This document shows, piece after piece, positions 24,273-38,400 of a stretch of DNA of 64,000 bases. How positions within the stretch are numbered: the stretch's first letter is position 1; each line of letters starts with the position of its first letter. The stretch comes from Dimorphilus gyrociliatus (taxonomy: Eukaryota; Annelida; Polychaeta; Dinophilidae). The notes below the pieces were generated by a model. The model searched no databases, was not told the origin of the DNA, and saw only the letters and a list, made by a program, of their open reading frames with translations. The translations under genes were made by a program, and so were the position numbers. The stretch is taken from assembly GCA_904063045.1 (NCBI GenBank), contig CAJFCJ010000014.1, positions 1,671,643 to 1,735,642 of the forward strand, in the 5' to 3' direction.

Positions 24273-26784
24273 AAAGAGTGTGAGAGAACAACATCGTTAA
24301 CTTTCGAATATAACATCCTTGCCAAACCGTTCTAGAGCTTCGGTAATTCGATTTACGCTTATGTTAGACTAATAAATGAATGAGCGGAATAATTAATGAA
24401 CGTATACTTGTGTTAGGCCTAGCATTAATGGGCTAGATTGTTTACGGTTATGGTCAATAAAATAAATTTCTTAAATGACAACCATTCATTTAAGTTTAAT
24501 ATACTTGTATATATCTATACTTATGTAGAGTATTTTCTTAAAATTGTTAACCTTAACAATCGAACAAAAATAAAAGAACGTTTGATTCTCTTTGCAAACT
24601 TCAAAAACTTTTCTCTTTAATTTTAATAGAGTAAATAAATCCCTCACTTGTATGATTTCTTTAATGTGTATCTATATTTATATATAAGTTTAGATTTGTA
24701 CTATTAATACAGGAAAAAACGTTTCATTCGCTAAAGAAACACAACAAACAATTCTCTTTTTAAGGCAAAAACATTGAATTAACTAGTTTTCTTTTACAAT
24801 TATTAATTTATTTCAACTTGAAGAAACCGTTGAAATAAACTTTATATTGAAATATATTTAATGCCTCTATTTATATATAGATTTAAAAATAAAATAGAGT
24901 CATGTATTATCGCTCATATAATCAAGCTAATCAAGCTTGAAAGGTGTTAGTCAAAGGCGTAATGAAGGCTTTTACCTGTTGGCTCGTCTACTTTTCTCAT
25001 CATTCCTAAGTTTAATTTTTAAGAAATTTTTTAAATTTTTTCACCCATGCAAAAGAAAAAATAAAATTAAGAATTAAAATAGTAAAGTATATTATATACA
25101 CTAATAATACTACTAATATAATGGAACGAAGTCATGCGCAAGTAGCCAAAGGACTGAAAATTATGAATAATTTATTAAAAAAGTATATTATTTTGTAATG
25201 GTTGACAAATTTTTATATTCTCTTTAATTGGTTGAGAAGTTGACTTGTTTTTAGAATATACTGGTTTGTATAAACATTCGTCGAAAAGGGTTTGCAAATA
25301 TCCATAAATAATTAATATTATAGACAATTATAGACAGTTGATAAACACACATATACTTTTGTTGGATTATCATTTATCAGGTATTCATTCTTAAGAGAAA
25401 ATATAATAGTGACTCATTATTTACATTTTCATTTGTATTAATATTAATTAATCGCCATTTTTTATTATATAATATTTGGAAAATTACATAATTAATATAT
25501 TAATATTCATAAATATACAAATAAAGTATATATTGGCATTGAAATTTAGTAGAAAATGTATATAACCAATTGTCCCTGTCTACCTATTTTTTTGTAAACA
25601 TGTCATACAAATAATATTAGTAATTGCAATATAATAGTTCACTTGGGAATAGACGATGTTCAATAATTTTAAAATTTTATGCTTATAATAGAAGTATGCA
25701 CTACTTGCAACGTAACTAGATTAATGTTAAAAATTAGAGTAAATCCTAAATAGTTAAGAAGACATTCGTAAATATTAAATATATATTACATGATATTACA
25801 TCCCTTTATTTCCTCGAATGTAGATCTACTGTATATATCATTTTTATATTAAAGTTCGTATATAAAATATATATATATATGTATACTGTATTTCTACAAT
25901 TTCCAACCTTTATAAACTAATCAACAAATATAAAGTCGACCTATTTATATTTATGCTGTCTATCTCAAATTTTATATACACTTTTTTTCGTTTATTTCAA
26001 CATATAGCCTCGTAAAAGATGGGCTAGAAAGAGCTAAAGAGTGAAGGAGAAAGAGAAATAAAAAGATAGAGAAATGGAGATACGGGAAAAGAAAAGCAGC
26101 TGTAACATGCTCAGATGATAAACATTACTTCATACTTTTTATGCCTTGCAGGTGGTGGAAATTTGCTGTATTTATAAACAATACTTTATATACGTGAACC
26201 TAATTCGCATTAAGCGATTGCGAAAGTCATTTTTATATTTAATCCTGTAAAATATATAGCGAAAGATGATAATAAAGAATAAATAAACAGAGGGAAATAT
26301 TTTGAAGCTATATTTCTAAAGGATTTATCAGTTATCGGGATAATAGTAGAAAAAAAGAGAAAAAGATCTAAAAAATTTGCCAGCCACATGAAAAAGAGAG
26401 ACATGGAAGAAAAAAGTGACGATTCTCTTTTACTCTAAAGTCTACTAACAAAATACGACTAAACAAGCACGATCTTTTGTACTATTAGTCTAGTTTTAAA
26501 GCGTATGTATTACGCAAATATAGCACCTTTGCGACTAATTCGTTACCTATATGTATAAGTCATACAGAGAAAACCTGGTAAAATACGAAAGATAATGAGG
26601 AAGGAAGACTAAGAAAGAGCGTATTCAAATGGCGAAAGACCGTGAAAGATAAATAATTATGTGACAAAAAATTTTTAAGCAACTTACTTTTGTCTGCCTT
26701 TTTCCCCTTCTATTTTCTGACCAGGTATACGTATGTATCTTGTCTCTACTGATAAAATTGTTTAAAAAGTGGAAAAAAATTCGA

Positions 26785-26865
26785 GTAACGCCGGCGACGC
26801 CTTCGCGACGCCGAATGGCTAAGGCAGATGCTCGTGGCGCTACTTTCGCGCCTCTTCTCTCCTCG
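26785..26865. other. GC-rich CpG islet
   Basis: About 80 bases packed with CpG in AT-rich surroundings. The octamer GCGACGCC occurs twice, 3 bases apart, and TTTCGCGCC fits the E2F consensus. An ATG at 26815 opens only 24 codons. It may be a regulatory element or a promoter for an unseen non-coding RNA. Confidence 0.4.
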
Positions 26866-28121
26866 TTTCCTTACTGTAGCAGCTTTTGTTAAAGATTATC
26901 AGGGAATAAATAAGAGATATCTGTAGATAAATAAATGAAAATGATGCTAGTAGAATGAAAGATTCTTTCCCCATTATAAAAGAATTCAAATATAACATTA
27001 TAGATATCGTTGTTTAATTAACAACTTACAGAAGTCTCATTTATCAAATAGAAAAAGTAATATATCTCTGCTACCTGATACAGTTATACGTTCAAACTTA
27101 TTACATTACTGATTTATACATATGAACGTGTAGAGTATTATAGACTTCATGACAAAATATGTATATTATATTAATTCATAATTCCAACTTCCGGGGTAAG
27201 AGAATACTGTTTATCTATTTATGAAACTAAAAATCCTTTAAAGCAATTTATATAAAACTACTGTATATACCTTTACCCACATGTATTCTAAGAATACACA
27301 GTTCTCTGTACCCTTAATATAAATATATAAGGTATATAGAATATCTTTTACTCATTTACATATATTGTACTATCTATAATTGTCTTTTTTGCGTACAGAA
27401 CTATAAGGATTAATAATGATGCTAATTGGATATAAAACACCAGCAGTATAATTAATATATAAATGAATTTATCTTTCAGAGATTATTTAAAAATATGTCT
27501 ACATGTTTTTCGATATTCTTCATATTCCCTCCAAGCAGCAAGACTTAAGAACCTATATTAAAGCAGGTAGAGTATTCAGATCCGTTTTTTTTTCTCTCTG
27601 AACAAACAGACATTATATGTCTAATAGTAACAAATTAATAATTACCTTGACTTTATTAAACGTGTCCTATGTCAAACTTTGTAAACAAAGGGATCTTAGC
27701 GCTAATGAGTATATAATAATTCCTTTCGCAATTGCGTGGGGATTTTCCGACAATCGATAGAAATTTTTGATCTTTTAATGCTTTTTGTGTCCATTTTCCT
27801 ATTTCAGTCCATTATGAAAACATATTTTGTCCAAACTAATGTCCGACAGACGAGATTATTGTATTAGACTATATAAACATTAAGAAATAAGTTTGTATAA
27901 TTGACAGATTTTTTGCTACTCTTTCCTACTCTGCAAATACGATGTTATCAGCTTTAAAGAGCTTATTATATAATTAAGAGATCAATAAAATGTAAAATCA
28001 AACTCTTCATTTGTATTTCATTTGCTTTTATTTCTGGTATTCTACCGAGCAATTACATCTTCATTAAAAACCTATTGACTGTGACGTAATGTTTTCCAGG
28101 GGAAATATCCCACTTCAATTA

Positions 28122-28134
28122 CGCCATCTAATGG
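28122..28134 (-). promoter_or_regulatory. CTCF-like motif (good match)
   Basis: On the minus strand CCATTAGATGGCG matches CCASYAGRKGGCR at 12 of 13 positions. Confidence 0.4.
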
Positions 28135-28994
28135 CGGGATGCCGCTACAACTAATTAACAGTACCCAATTTGATTAATATATAGTTGAAAGGCTTTATTC
28201 TCAAGTGACTTACGTTGTGTTGAGCATATGCAAAACTCGCCAGCCTATACAGTACATTAAATAATTATGAAAAGATTTGCTAATTTTTGTCCCACAATAG
28301 TTATAGATTTAAACTTATTATTGTTATTATTCTATGAGCTTTCTCTCTATATCTTGTTCCCTGTCTTTGTCTCTCTTTTGTATACATACATTTATATTTA
28401 TATATATATACTGCATATAGAAACAATTCTTCCGGGCAATTCGTAAACTCTGCATTAGCATGTGAATAAAATGCTATAAAATGAAAAAGTTTGCAAAGTA
28501 ATGTAACGTCAATGGAAAATTGCGATGATTTTCCTATTCTCAATCTTCAATTGATTTTGTCATATTATATATTTATATTTTGCCGCTATTCATGGATATC
28601 TCACTCTTATGTTTCTCTTATTTTTCAAGAATCGTTTACACTGGATATACACAGTTTATGGCAGATATATCAAATACATTATTATGCAGTGTATATGGTC
28701 TGTCAACTATATACATATTTATATTTAGGTGTGACTATTTCGCCTATAAAATCTAATTAATGAAACAATAGTATGTGGCTTTGGTTTTAAATCTCTGTAG
28801 TTTGATTAATATTTGAACATACCTCACACTAAATATGAACATGTTCTTATATGTCTATTTATGGTTTATGGAAAAAGGAAGAGACGACTTAAGTTTTACG
28901 CAATAGTTGCGCTAATACTATCTTTCCAATAGTGAATTGGATTGAAGTTGTTCCGAATTCTTAAATCTACCAGCCGAATATAAACATTGAGTTA

Positions 28995-29170
28995 AGACGG
29001 TTCTAAATCGGCCTTAGACGGTCGACTTGCAACGATGGAAGGAAGTAACGGACAAATTTATAGGCTTTTGATCTAATCCGGCTCGCGACGTTACTCGCGC
29101 GATTTCTTCTGTTATTACGGCTCGTGATTAGGACGGAATGAAAGGTTTCACCCTCACTCTTTCATCAACA
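28995..29170. other. GC-richer CpG islet
   Basis: Contains GGCTCGCGACGTTACTCGCG and other CpG-rich words in AT-rich surroundings. No open frame of useful length and no splice sites linking it to a gene. Confidence 0.35.
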
Positions 29171-30333
29171 AAACACCGACTTTTTTCGACGAATTGTTAT
29201 GCATCCTCAGGCGTGATCCTTTCTCTCTAACATTTAACTGATTCCCTATTCCTTCTTCCTTGTGAGACATAAACCGCTTTGTTTAGCCAAAGGGATTATA
29301 TTTGCTAGATACTCGGAAGCGTTCGCCTCTTTGCGCTCCAAGATTTATTAAATAAGTAGATAAAGTTACAGAAGAAAGGAAAGAATTTCCTGACATATAA
29401 TTCTCACTTGCCTCTCCACCAGTATCTACTGATAACACATTTATTTATATTCCTGGTAGCTGACTATAACGAAGCAATTTAAACACTTCCCTGTTGATAA
29501 TTATCATGATGAAACGCACGTCTTTCTTAAAAACATTCATATAATAATGTAGGTCTTTATTATTTTTCTTCATATGAAAGCAGCATGATATTTGTGTTTT
29601 TATAAACATTTGAAATAGTAAAATTGTTTGCCAAATAATATACTCTTTCATCTAATTAATGTGCTTGTTTACTGCAAAGCCTTATATCTTTCCGTATTGT
29701 TTGGCTATTTTCCATTTTTTTGACGAGAGAAAAGCAGAAAGCATTTACGATTTAAAAAAATATATATTTATTTTTTTTTTAAATATAAAAAGGCCTAATC
29801 CCGAAAATGAGTAGATAAATAAGACAGTAAAAAGTTCCTGGAGGCTCATAAATCAACAGTTTTATTGTTAAACGTATCGTAAGGTGACCGGAAGGGGATA
29901 GAGAATAAAAAGTAATACTACGTTTCCCCCAGGCCGCTTAACTCATACAGACAGGAATGTGATAATTATTCGTCATAAGAATGGAATAGATTCGTACAAG
30001 GAAGACGATGAACGCGTCCAAATTGGCTGTCTTCGTCTCATGGGAAACGATTTTCGGTCTTTTGACGAGTTTTCCTTCAACAATTCTTTAGTCCCTCTAA
30101 GGATACTTCGCTTTAAAAAAGAATTTTCCTTCTCCTAAATATCTTTTCAATATTTTCACTAGTTAAGAGTTTTTAATAGTGAGCATTACATTATTCGCAG
30201 TCAACAGATTTCACCATCCTACAGGAAATCATATGAATTAAGAATATCTTGTCTATTCATGGTTCTATTTAGAGTTAACACTCTGAAAAATATCAGATAT
30301 TTTTCAAATGTGAGACGCTTCTAATGCCGTTGC

Positions 30334-30346
30334 ACCACAGATGGCG
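30334..30346 (+). promoter_or_regulatory. CTCF-like motif (weak)
   Basis: ACCACAGATGGCG matches CCASYAGRKGGCR at about 10 of 13 positions. It lies 530 bases beyond the 3' end of PSMB3, at the border between the gene desert and the gene-dense half. Confidence 0.3.
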
Positions 30347-30878
30347 TAACCTTCCACAAAACACTGATTACTCACATAAAGATGAGATGGCTGTGAGACA
30401 CGATTAATTTTTCTACATGACTTAAGTTGTTTTATCTGAAATTATTGGCATTCAGCAACTATAAATAATAGGCTTTGTTCATCTTATACTTTATTATATA
30501 ATTTATTTTTTCTTCTGCAAGAATAATCCTTTGTAAGACTCCTTACATTAATTCTTATCTTTGTGATTGAAGAATAAGCATAAGAAAGATTTTTCTATTA
30601 TGGGTAATTAAATCTTGTAAGCAATTCTCTTTAATAATAATTTATACTCTCAGTAAATTCGCCATCTACTATGTCGGTGATATTTAGATACTTTTAAGAA
30701 TAACTTGTCCGCTTGATGTCAGCAAGCTAAAATGATATGATAAATTTCAATGATGGGTATCTATGGTGAATCAACTACAGTAATTTTGAACAACTCGACA
30801 TATTCGATAGTATTAAAGTTATTATATTTAATAAGGGCAAAAAGTAGTGTTTCCACGAAGAAATCGTTTATAAAATGT

Positions 30879-32037
30879 TTAGTCCATTCTGGCTTTAAGA
30901 TGTCTTGTAGTAACTTTATCTTTTTCACTGAAATATATCAATATTAATGAGATATTTGAAGAGGTGACTGCCAATAGACTTACATTACGTGGACAACACC
31001 ACCCCAACCAGAAACACAATCTCTATCTACCGCATTCATCAAGGCTTGTGAAATACATTCGAAAAGGGCGTCTGGAGACTATTTAAACAAAATTTTAAGG
31101 TCATGAAAATTCTAGGTACAAATATTCAAAACTTTTTTACCATATCTGGGACCCACAATGATTCACACATGCCGTACATTTGTTCGGTACAGGTTCCCGC
31201 TACAGCAAAATCTTCAAGAATCACAGAACATCCTATCAGATCTGCTGATGCAATGAAAGGTTTACCAGTTTTTTCATTTAAACCAGCAATTACAGGTTCA
31301 ACAAAATATGGTCCAAATCTGTTGTCATAATATGAATAAAAGTTATTTGAGCGAAATATGTTTTTGGTATTTAAATATTACCGTCTTTCATAAAGTAGGT
31401 TGGAAACCATACTCATTAGGGTATCTGGTTTAACTTTTCTATTTTCTCTAAGTTCATACAAGTTCTTTCGGAATTGGATGCGCTGAGCTCTAAAATGATT
31501 TGAAAGATTATGAGAATTTTCTTGAAAGTTGTTAAACTCTTTTTTAAAAGATTGCTATGTGACGGTGAACTTATTAAGCAATCTTTTAAATCTTGCAATA
31601 TTTGACATCACTACAACAGATGAATAGATTCCAGGTTATATAGAAATAAAAATGATTGCAATCGCCATGACGCAGCATATAAAAATAAAACAGTTTTAAC
31701 CGTTTTTTTTCTTAATGATGCTATCTATAGGCTCATATTTAACAAATATGTTCTTGGATTTTTGAAAATAGCTTAGATTCAAAATGCTTACACTGTCTGA
31801 ACATCAGTTGCCAAACCCGATAAGCCGATAAATAAATGTGGCCCTATTTCAAAAATCTTTTGGAAATCCATTGCGACAGTTTGTAACTGTATTCCAAAAC
31901 GCTTATCGGAGGCGATTGCTACACAGTCTTTTCCAGTCATGGCTATAATAGCCGATCCATTGTACTGCATTATACTCTGAAAATGTTATAATATCGCTCA
32001 GTTATACAAAAACATTAAAAAATTATGTACAAACCAT
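30879..32037 (-). CDS. PSMB3: Proteasome subunit beta type-3, complete, 205 aa
   Basis: Six coding exons (32037-32035, 31976-31792, 31489-31382, 31318-31141, 31078-30984, 30927-30879) close in phase to 205 residues, the same length as the human protein. Beta-3 is a structural, catalytically inactive subunit of the 20S proteasome core; it lacks the N-terminal propeptide and active threonine. Recognisable stretches are [14 protein letters not shown] at the start, [81 protein letters not shown] and the end [10 protein letters not shown]. The first coding exon contributes only the ATG codon, spliced through a GTTTGT donor to SIM; the homologous SIM in the human start supports this. Translation could instead begin at the internal ATG (31970), giving a protein three residues shorter. 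Confidence 0.95.
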
Positions 32038-32423
32038 GACGAATTAGATTTCTATTACTTTCCAAATAAATCCTCTAAATATGTAAATGATATCTTTGAA
32101 TAGTTACTATGACAAGGGAAACGGTAGGCAAAGTAATTTGTAGAAAGGTAAATTTTAAATACTCATGATAGAAATCTTAAGGAGTACGGAACCGGAAATT
32201 CAGCTTGCTTATTATTTTAGTAATTTTTTTCTGCAATATATTTATTATAGATAAAATTTTGGGAAGAAATTCTAAATGTATTGATATGAGAAACAGTTAT
32301 AGATGCAATTGTTATTCGCTGTTTAAGCTTTATTGCAAAGTCACAGCGAAAGTAGGGTTGTGTAATTGAGCTGGAAAGCTGATCATGTTCTAACCAACGC
32401 TGTGTGACAATATAGCATACAAA
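32038..32423. promoter_or_regulatory. Divergent promoter region between PSMB3 and BIRC6
   Basis: The two start codons face away from each other across 386 bases, so promoters and 5' UTRs of both genes must lie here. I see no clear TATA box. The location is inferred from the gene layout. Confidence 0.6.
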
Positions 32424-35400
32424 ATGGCTTCGCACGACACAGAATGGTTGTCTGTCGAACTAGGAAATTATTATGATATAGGCAAGGATATACAAGATAT
32501 AGTGTTTCATCCAACTCTAAATACAATCTTAGTCATAAATTCTGATTCCACTGTTCAAGTTTTGGACGCGGGTTCTGGCTTAAAATTAGCAGAATCAGAT
32601 TTGAATGGTAAGTTGTGCAATATCAAGAAAGAATCCATAATTAAAGATTCTTTATGAACCTAATACAATAAATTTGAACAGCAAACACCGAGAATGCTCT
32701 TAGATGCGCCTATTTACCAAAATCTGACCGGCTGGTCTTTACGAATGGAAATAAATTGTCTTGTCGATCTGATTTCAACGGAATCATCCTTCTACCGTCC
32801 TCTTTGCAGTCAGGAGTTTGTAGTCTAGATGAGACGATAAAACTAGAATTGCCACTTCCAGAGGTAAGAAAGCATATTTTTGATTAAAGAAGTTAGTAAA
32901 TAAACTAACTTTCTACCTCCAAATAGGCGTACCATCTATATAAAGCATTATGTGTTGGGGACCTGGAGAATGTAGAACACTGTAAAGAAATAACGAATTG
33001 TTTACAAGAAGCAGTAGTTAAAGCACGAACAGAGAGTTCCAACAAAAACCATAAAATAGCAAAGGTTTGACGCGAATATTTCTTTAATTATAGTTGCTAA
33101 AGTTTAAATGTTTTTATTCTGACTTAGTGGGCGGTCGTGTGCATGGAAGCACCTATAGGAAAATTAAAAACAGTTTGCTCTCAACTTGTAGAAGAGTTAA
33201 AAAGAGATCGTAGCAAACATAATTTACCTGGTCTACCTGTAGCATCTTCAGTTGTTTATAGACTGCAAAATCTTTTTGAAAATTCAACGACAGCAGATAC
33301 TCGTTCACTAATGTGCAGTGAAGAAGCCCGTAGAAATACCTTTACTTCTTGGCCGCATATGACATATAAATGGGCTCTTCCCGAAGCTATGGCAGAAGCC
33401 GGATTTTATCATCAACCTAACTCCACCGGTGAAGATAGAGCCCTATGTTTTACGTGTAACGTTTGTTTAGTGTATTGGGAGCCATGCGACGAACCATGGT
33501 CAGAACATGAAAGGCATTCTCCAAACTGCCCTTTCGTCAAGGGTGAATATACGAACAATGTCCCACTATCTGTTTCGAATGCAACAGAACGAGCAATGTC
33601 TAGCGGGGAAGAAGAGGTATTTAATTACACCATATTTAAACCTTAAATCATATGACACCACAATCATAATATTTTTTTTAGATCACTGTAATTGGTTGCT
33701 CCTTAGGAACTGATTGTTTTGCAACTGGAACAAGCAAGGGAAATATAACTCTGTGGGATAATTCAATTAATTTAAAGGTTGGTAATTTATCCGATAGCAT
33801 CTATATTATTTATTTTATTCAATTATTTGCAGAAATATCTAGAATTTGCTGTTAATCCTTGTGATCCCTTAATATTATTTGAATTAGAAGAGCTATCTTC
33901 CAGGAAACAATCTGATTACAGCCGTCCATTAACTGACATCAATTTAACAGCATTATGCGTTCTAAGGTCTAAACATAATCCTCAAGAAAGTTGCAGCGTA
34001 ATAGGTGGAGTTACGGTCAATTTAAACAAATTACCAACAAACGAAGTCGAAGATTTAAATTCCGTCAATAAAGCCATTACGGCAGAAAATATCATAAATG
34101 ATGAACCTAGTGTTCAAAAAGAGTCCTTGAGCTTACTCTTGGTTTGGAGTGTCACAGACAGTACTAGTCTTGCCCTGCATAAGAAAAATGGAAAAACAAT
34201 GAAAAATTCAGAATCAGTAAAACCCCCACTACCACCTGCACCTGAAGGAGGTTGGGAAGACGATAACTACTTTGAGCATGTGCCTGATAGTCCAATGAAA
34301 TTGATGCAAGACGTCTTTCTCACCGGACCATCGTTGACTGACAGCGAAAATCTGCCTTTCTTACCGCAAAATCCTCTTCACATGGAAGAACCTAATGATA
34401 CCTATGTTAATTCTGAAAAGGGCAATCCCTCAGCTGAGTTAATTCAATGTGTAAGAGTTAATGGGGAAATGACAAATGTGCTATCAACTATTGATGGAAA
34501 TTTTATCATAGTAGCTGTCAAGGGGGAACAAACTTCGAAAGTATTTGTTTATAGTATTCTTCAAATGGGAATTAACTCAAAAGCTTGTTGTGAAAGAGAC
34601 ATTGATGGAATTATCAAAAATTTGTGCTTATTACGACAACAGGCTATTTTCAGCCAAGATACTGATTCCGTAGATGAGGAAACAGAGAGTGACCCACAGG
34701 AAGATGAAAATCCTCCGGAGCGAAAAACTGCCTGTGGAATGATGGCTGTCACTTTAGTTTGCGGTGACTTATTAATTCTAGACCTGTCAAACCTAAATAC
34801 TCTTGCAAGAATTCGAGACGCTAAATTTGTATCGACAACATATTGTTCGTCCTTAGATAAACTATGCGCTACCACAACTGACGGTAAATTAAATATGTAT
34901 TCACTCGTAATGAAAAAAGCTCGCAGATCAGCGAAACATTCATCGTCAGAATTAGAGAATGGTGATTTACGATTAGAAGATGATGAGAGAACTACCACTA
35001 CAATTGATATCAATCCCACTACTCTGAAGAGTTTACATAGTCTTCTTCAAATGCAAACTTTAAAATGTCATATAACTGCTCCCCAATGTTGGACAGAGAT
35101 ACAAAACGAATCCAGAAGAAATATGATTCAACAACAAACTCACACATTTTCTAGAACTTGGCGCTTAGAACAAGATTCGTATAGTTGGGATGAACATTTG
35201 TTTGATATATCTTTGCATAAGCCGAGCTCTGTTGCTCATGTTGATTTAACTTTGAAACTTCGAAATTCTTCGAATCATCATTCAACAGTTCAAGTTACTC
35301 TTCTTAAGCAATTTTCCGTCTCTTCCACTTTACAACGAAAAAGCAATCACAAAGCTCCAGTTGCTGGTCGTTCCATTGCCAACCCTGTAAAAGATAATGA

Positions 35401-38400
35401 GTTTTTGGCAGAACATAACGCTCAAATCCTTGTCGGCCCAATAGAACTATCTCAACATGTAGATGCGAATGGTAAATTTGCCTATATAACTCTTTCTAGT
35501 CCTGAATTGACAACGTCAAAAAGCAGAAATCTTTTGTTGCATTTTAAATGTACCTACATACCTTGTAACGCTCTATCTGAAAAGACTCTATTAAAAAGAA
35601 GAAAATCGAACGAATATCTCTTGTCATCAGCAAGTTCAAAAAATGATGTTAATGCTTTTGGTTGTGATATAATTAGTGAAATTGCAATTTCGGTCAGGAA
35701 ATATAAGAAGCTGGATGTGAAAGAGAAATCAGAACGATCATTGATGCTACGTAATAGGTGCTTCCTGGAAAAACTCGTACAATATATGTGTGAAAACGAC
35801 TGCAGTCGTTTAGAGCGAGAAAAATTGTTATGTTTGGACATCTTACAATGGAATGCTGGATTGCATTTTTATTCGAAGCTGGAGAACAGTGTTGTTTTGG
35901 ATGTGATTGTTGATAAAATCGATATTATTCTAAGGTCTTGTTTATTAAATGGATCACGATTGGAATCAGATAGAGTTTGCAAATTGTTAGTCCTCTGCTT
36001 TGATAAACAACGTTGCAAACGACATGAACCGCGCCTCTTAAAAGCTATATTGACTATGTTATCATCAATAGAGACTATTGTTTCGGCCAATGCTCTCTAT
36101 TCCGTATTCCTATTATTGGACCAAGTTAAAATGGCTGATGTTGCAACGGCTGGTGAACAATGTATTCAAGTATTAAACAGAATAGCTAAATTATACACTG
36201 AAAGAGATAGTGAAATGTATGCTCTTTTAAGATCTAAATTTGACCTGTATGGAAGACCTTTTGATCCCCTGATATTTCATTTTCAATTGAACCAATCGAA
36301 AGTTTGGAGTAAAAGTGTTCCTGTTACCTATTCATCTGCTGTAAGCCAAACCACCTCTTCAACCGCTGCAAATATAACTAACAGCACAGCAGAATCAGGA
36401 GAAAAAGCTCAACAAGTTTATGACTGGCACTCAGAATTTCAGGGATATTCAAGCTATGATAAAAAGAAAAGAGTTTTTTCGCCCTTTGGATTGTTGGAAG
36501 TTGAACCATTGCATTTAACTACCCACTCAGCCAGTGAAGGCATGAGAATGGAGGGAGCTGACTATACGCCCAGTGTTGCCCCTGATCCTGTAGTAAGCGG
36601 TTGGACTAGTTACGGCACCAAAGGCGGAGCTGAATCAAAACTGCCACTAGCTGGTATTTTTGTCTCTCATTCAAAACATTTATTATCAAGTATGCCTGCT
36701 ACACCGAAAACTACCCCTCAAACTGTTACGCCACAGGGTATGACACCATCTGCCTCACCTCCAGATAATTTTCAGTATCTGTCAGGTGCTCATTCTCCTT
36801 TTATTTCCAAAGGAGCTCAATCTAAAAGTGACCAGAATCAGACATCTATTCCTTCACCAGCAATCGGAGGAACATTAACACTACCACCAGCTCAATTACT
36901 ACTTGTTGATGGTATGCACTCAGGAGCAAGAAGATACATTACTCTGGACGCAGGAAGAAGTATTATGCTAACTGATATAGTAATTCCAACTTTACCAACA
37001 AATGTAGCCAGTTTGGCTATTGATGTTTGGGATGAAAGTGAAGAAAGTAATTCACAAAGAATATTGTTTAGCACTGACGTTTCACAAAGACCAGTCCATC
37101 TTTCATGCTTATCTCCCCCTCCAATATGTCGATACATAAAGTTGACAGCCACTGGTGGACACGGATGCTGTACCACTCGAACTGTTCTACCTTTGGGACA
37201 TTTCTTCGGATATTCGATAATTGAAAATGAAACTGTTGCTATGCACAGGCTCAATTCTTTAGTGTCTCATTACGAAGATGTTCACTGCAAGTATAGCTTA
37301 GCCTGTCACAAATTATCGTCAAATTTGCATTCCTTGTCTGGCATTGATGAGTCTGAAAAAGATAAAAAAGCAGTAAAAATATTGAAAGATTCTTATTATA
37401 CTTGTCTTCAGCTACAACTGCAATTGAGTTTCATCCATAGATCTATGAATCGATTTCGTAGATTGCTGGGCCAAAACTGTGAAGAAGAAGAAATACCCAC
37501 TGATAAGCTAATGGTTATCTCAGAATGTTTGTTGTCTACTTTACTGTGCTTGACCGTTTGTTCTTCGGGTACAGCTGATACAAATGCTATTGGAAATGCA
37601 CTAACCCCCAGTGTTTGCCATAATCTGTTACAATCTCTCTGTGTTAAAGGAACTCCGAAAATGCAAGTTTTAACGGGAATTTTCCTCGTAAGGGTTCACG
37701 GAACTCAAAGTTGGTGGGGTACTTTTGTGGGAAACAGTATATGCGACTTGTTCGCGTATCCCAATTGTAATTTTATACCCAAACAGAGATTACTTTCATT
37801 ATTTACAATTCTTGGACATAAAACAATATGCAGTGCTTCAAAAGCAAGAAATTATTTGGAAAGTCTTCTTACTTTATTATCTAGATTCCTAATGCCTCTC
37901 CTTGAAGTCTTGGCCCAGAATGGAACTGACGAAGACATTGCATTAGCAACCAGCAAATTAGATCTAGAACTGCTTACATGGATTCTTTTATTTTTATCCA
38001 AGAATTTAGAAGTAGTATCAAGTCAGAATGAAGAAAAAACAAATATGAGATCTCGTTGGTGCTTTCTTCAAAGCGATGTAAAAGCAGGACACGACAGTGC
38101 TTCAGGTGGGCCTTATAGTAGTTCTCAATGCGAAAAACTCTATAAAAGAAAATTACATAAGAGATTGCTGCACCATAAGCAACAATTATTGGAATTGCAG
38201 TCGGTCAAGTTGAACAAATTACAAAACTTAGCTGCAAATGCTATAGAGGCTCAGCAAATAAGCAAAGAAGCGGAAAAACTTGCGAAAAAAGAGCAGCAAA
38301 TAATTAGTAAAACATTAAAGCAATACGAATCCAAAACTTTCAAAGACGCCCTATTAGCCCGTCGTAAATTGGATGAACAGATGAGGAAGCGATTTCCCCC

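Larger units (their letters stand above)
22606..30878. other. 8.3 kb gene desert
   Basis: All frames are short and AT-rich, with no splice-supported exon on either strand. The first part should hold the promoter of the LRR-Ig gene. Other contents: a GA microsatellite at 24250-24272, GC-richer islets at 26785-26865 and 28995-29170, CTCF-like motifs at 28122-28134 and 30334-30346, and many TA tracts. Confidence 0.6.

Noticed and set aside
28491..28760. 89-codon open frame on the plus strand
   Set aside because: Aromatic and Ile-rich, no domain, no splice partners.
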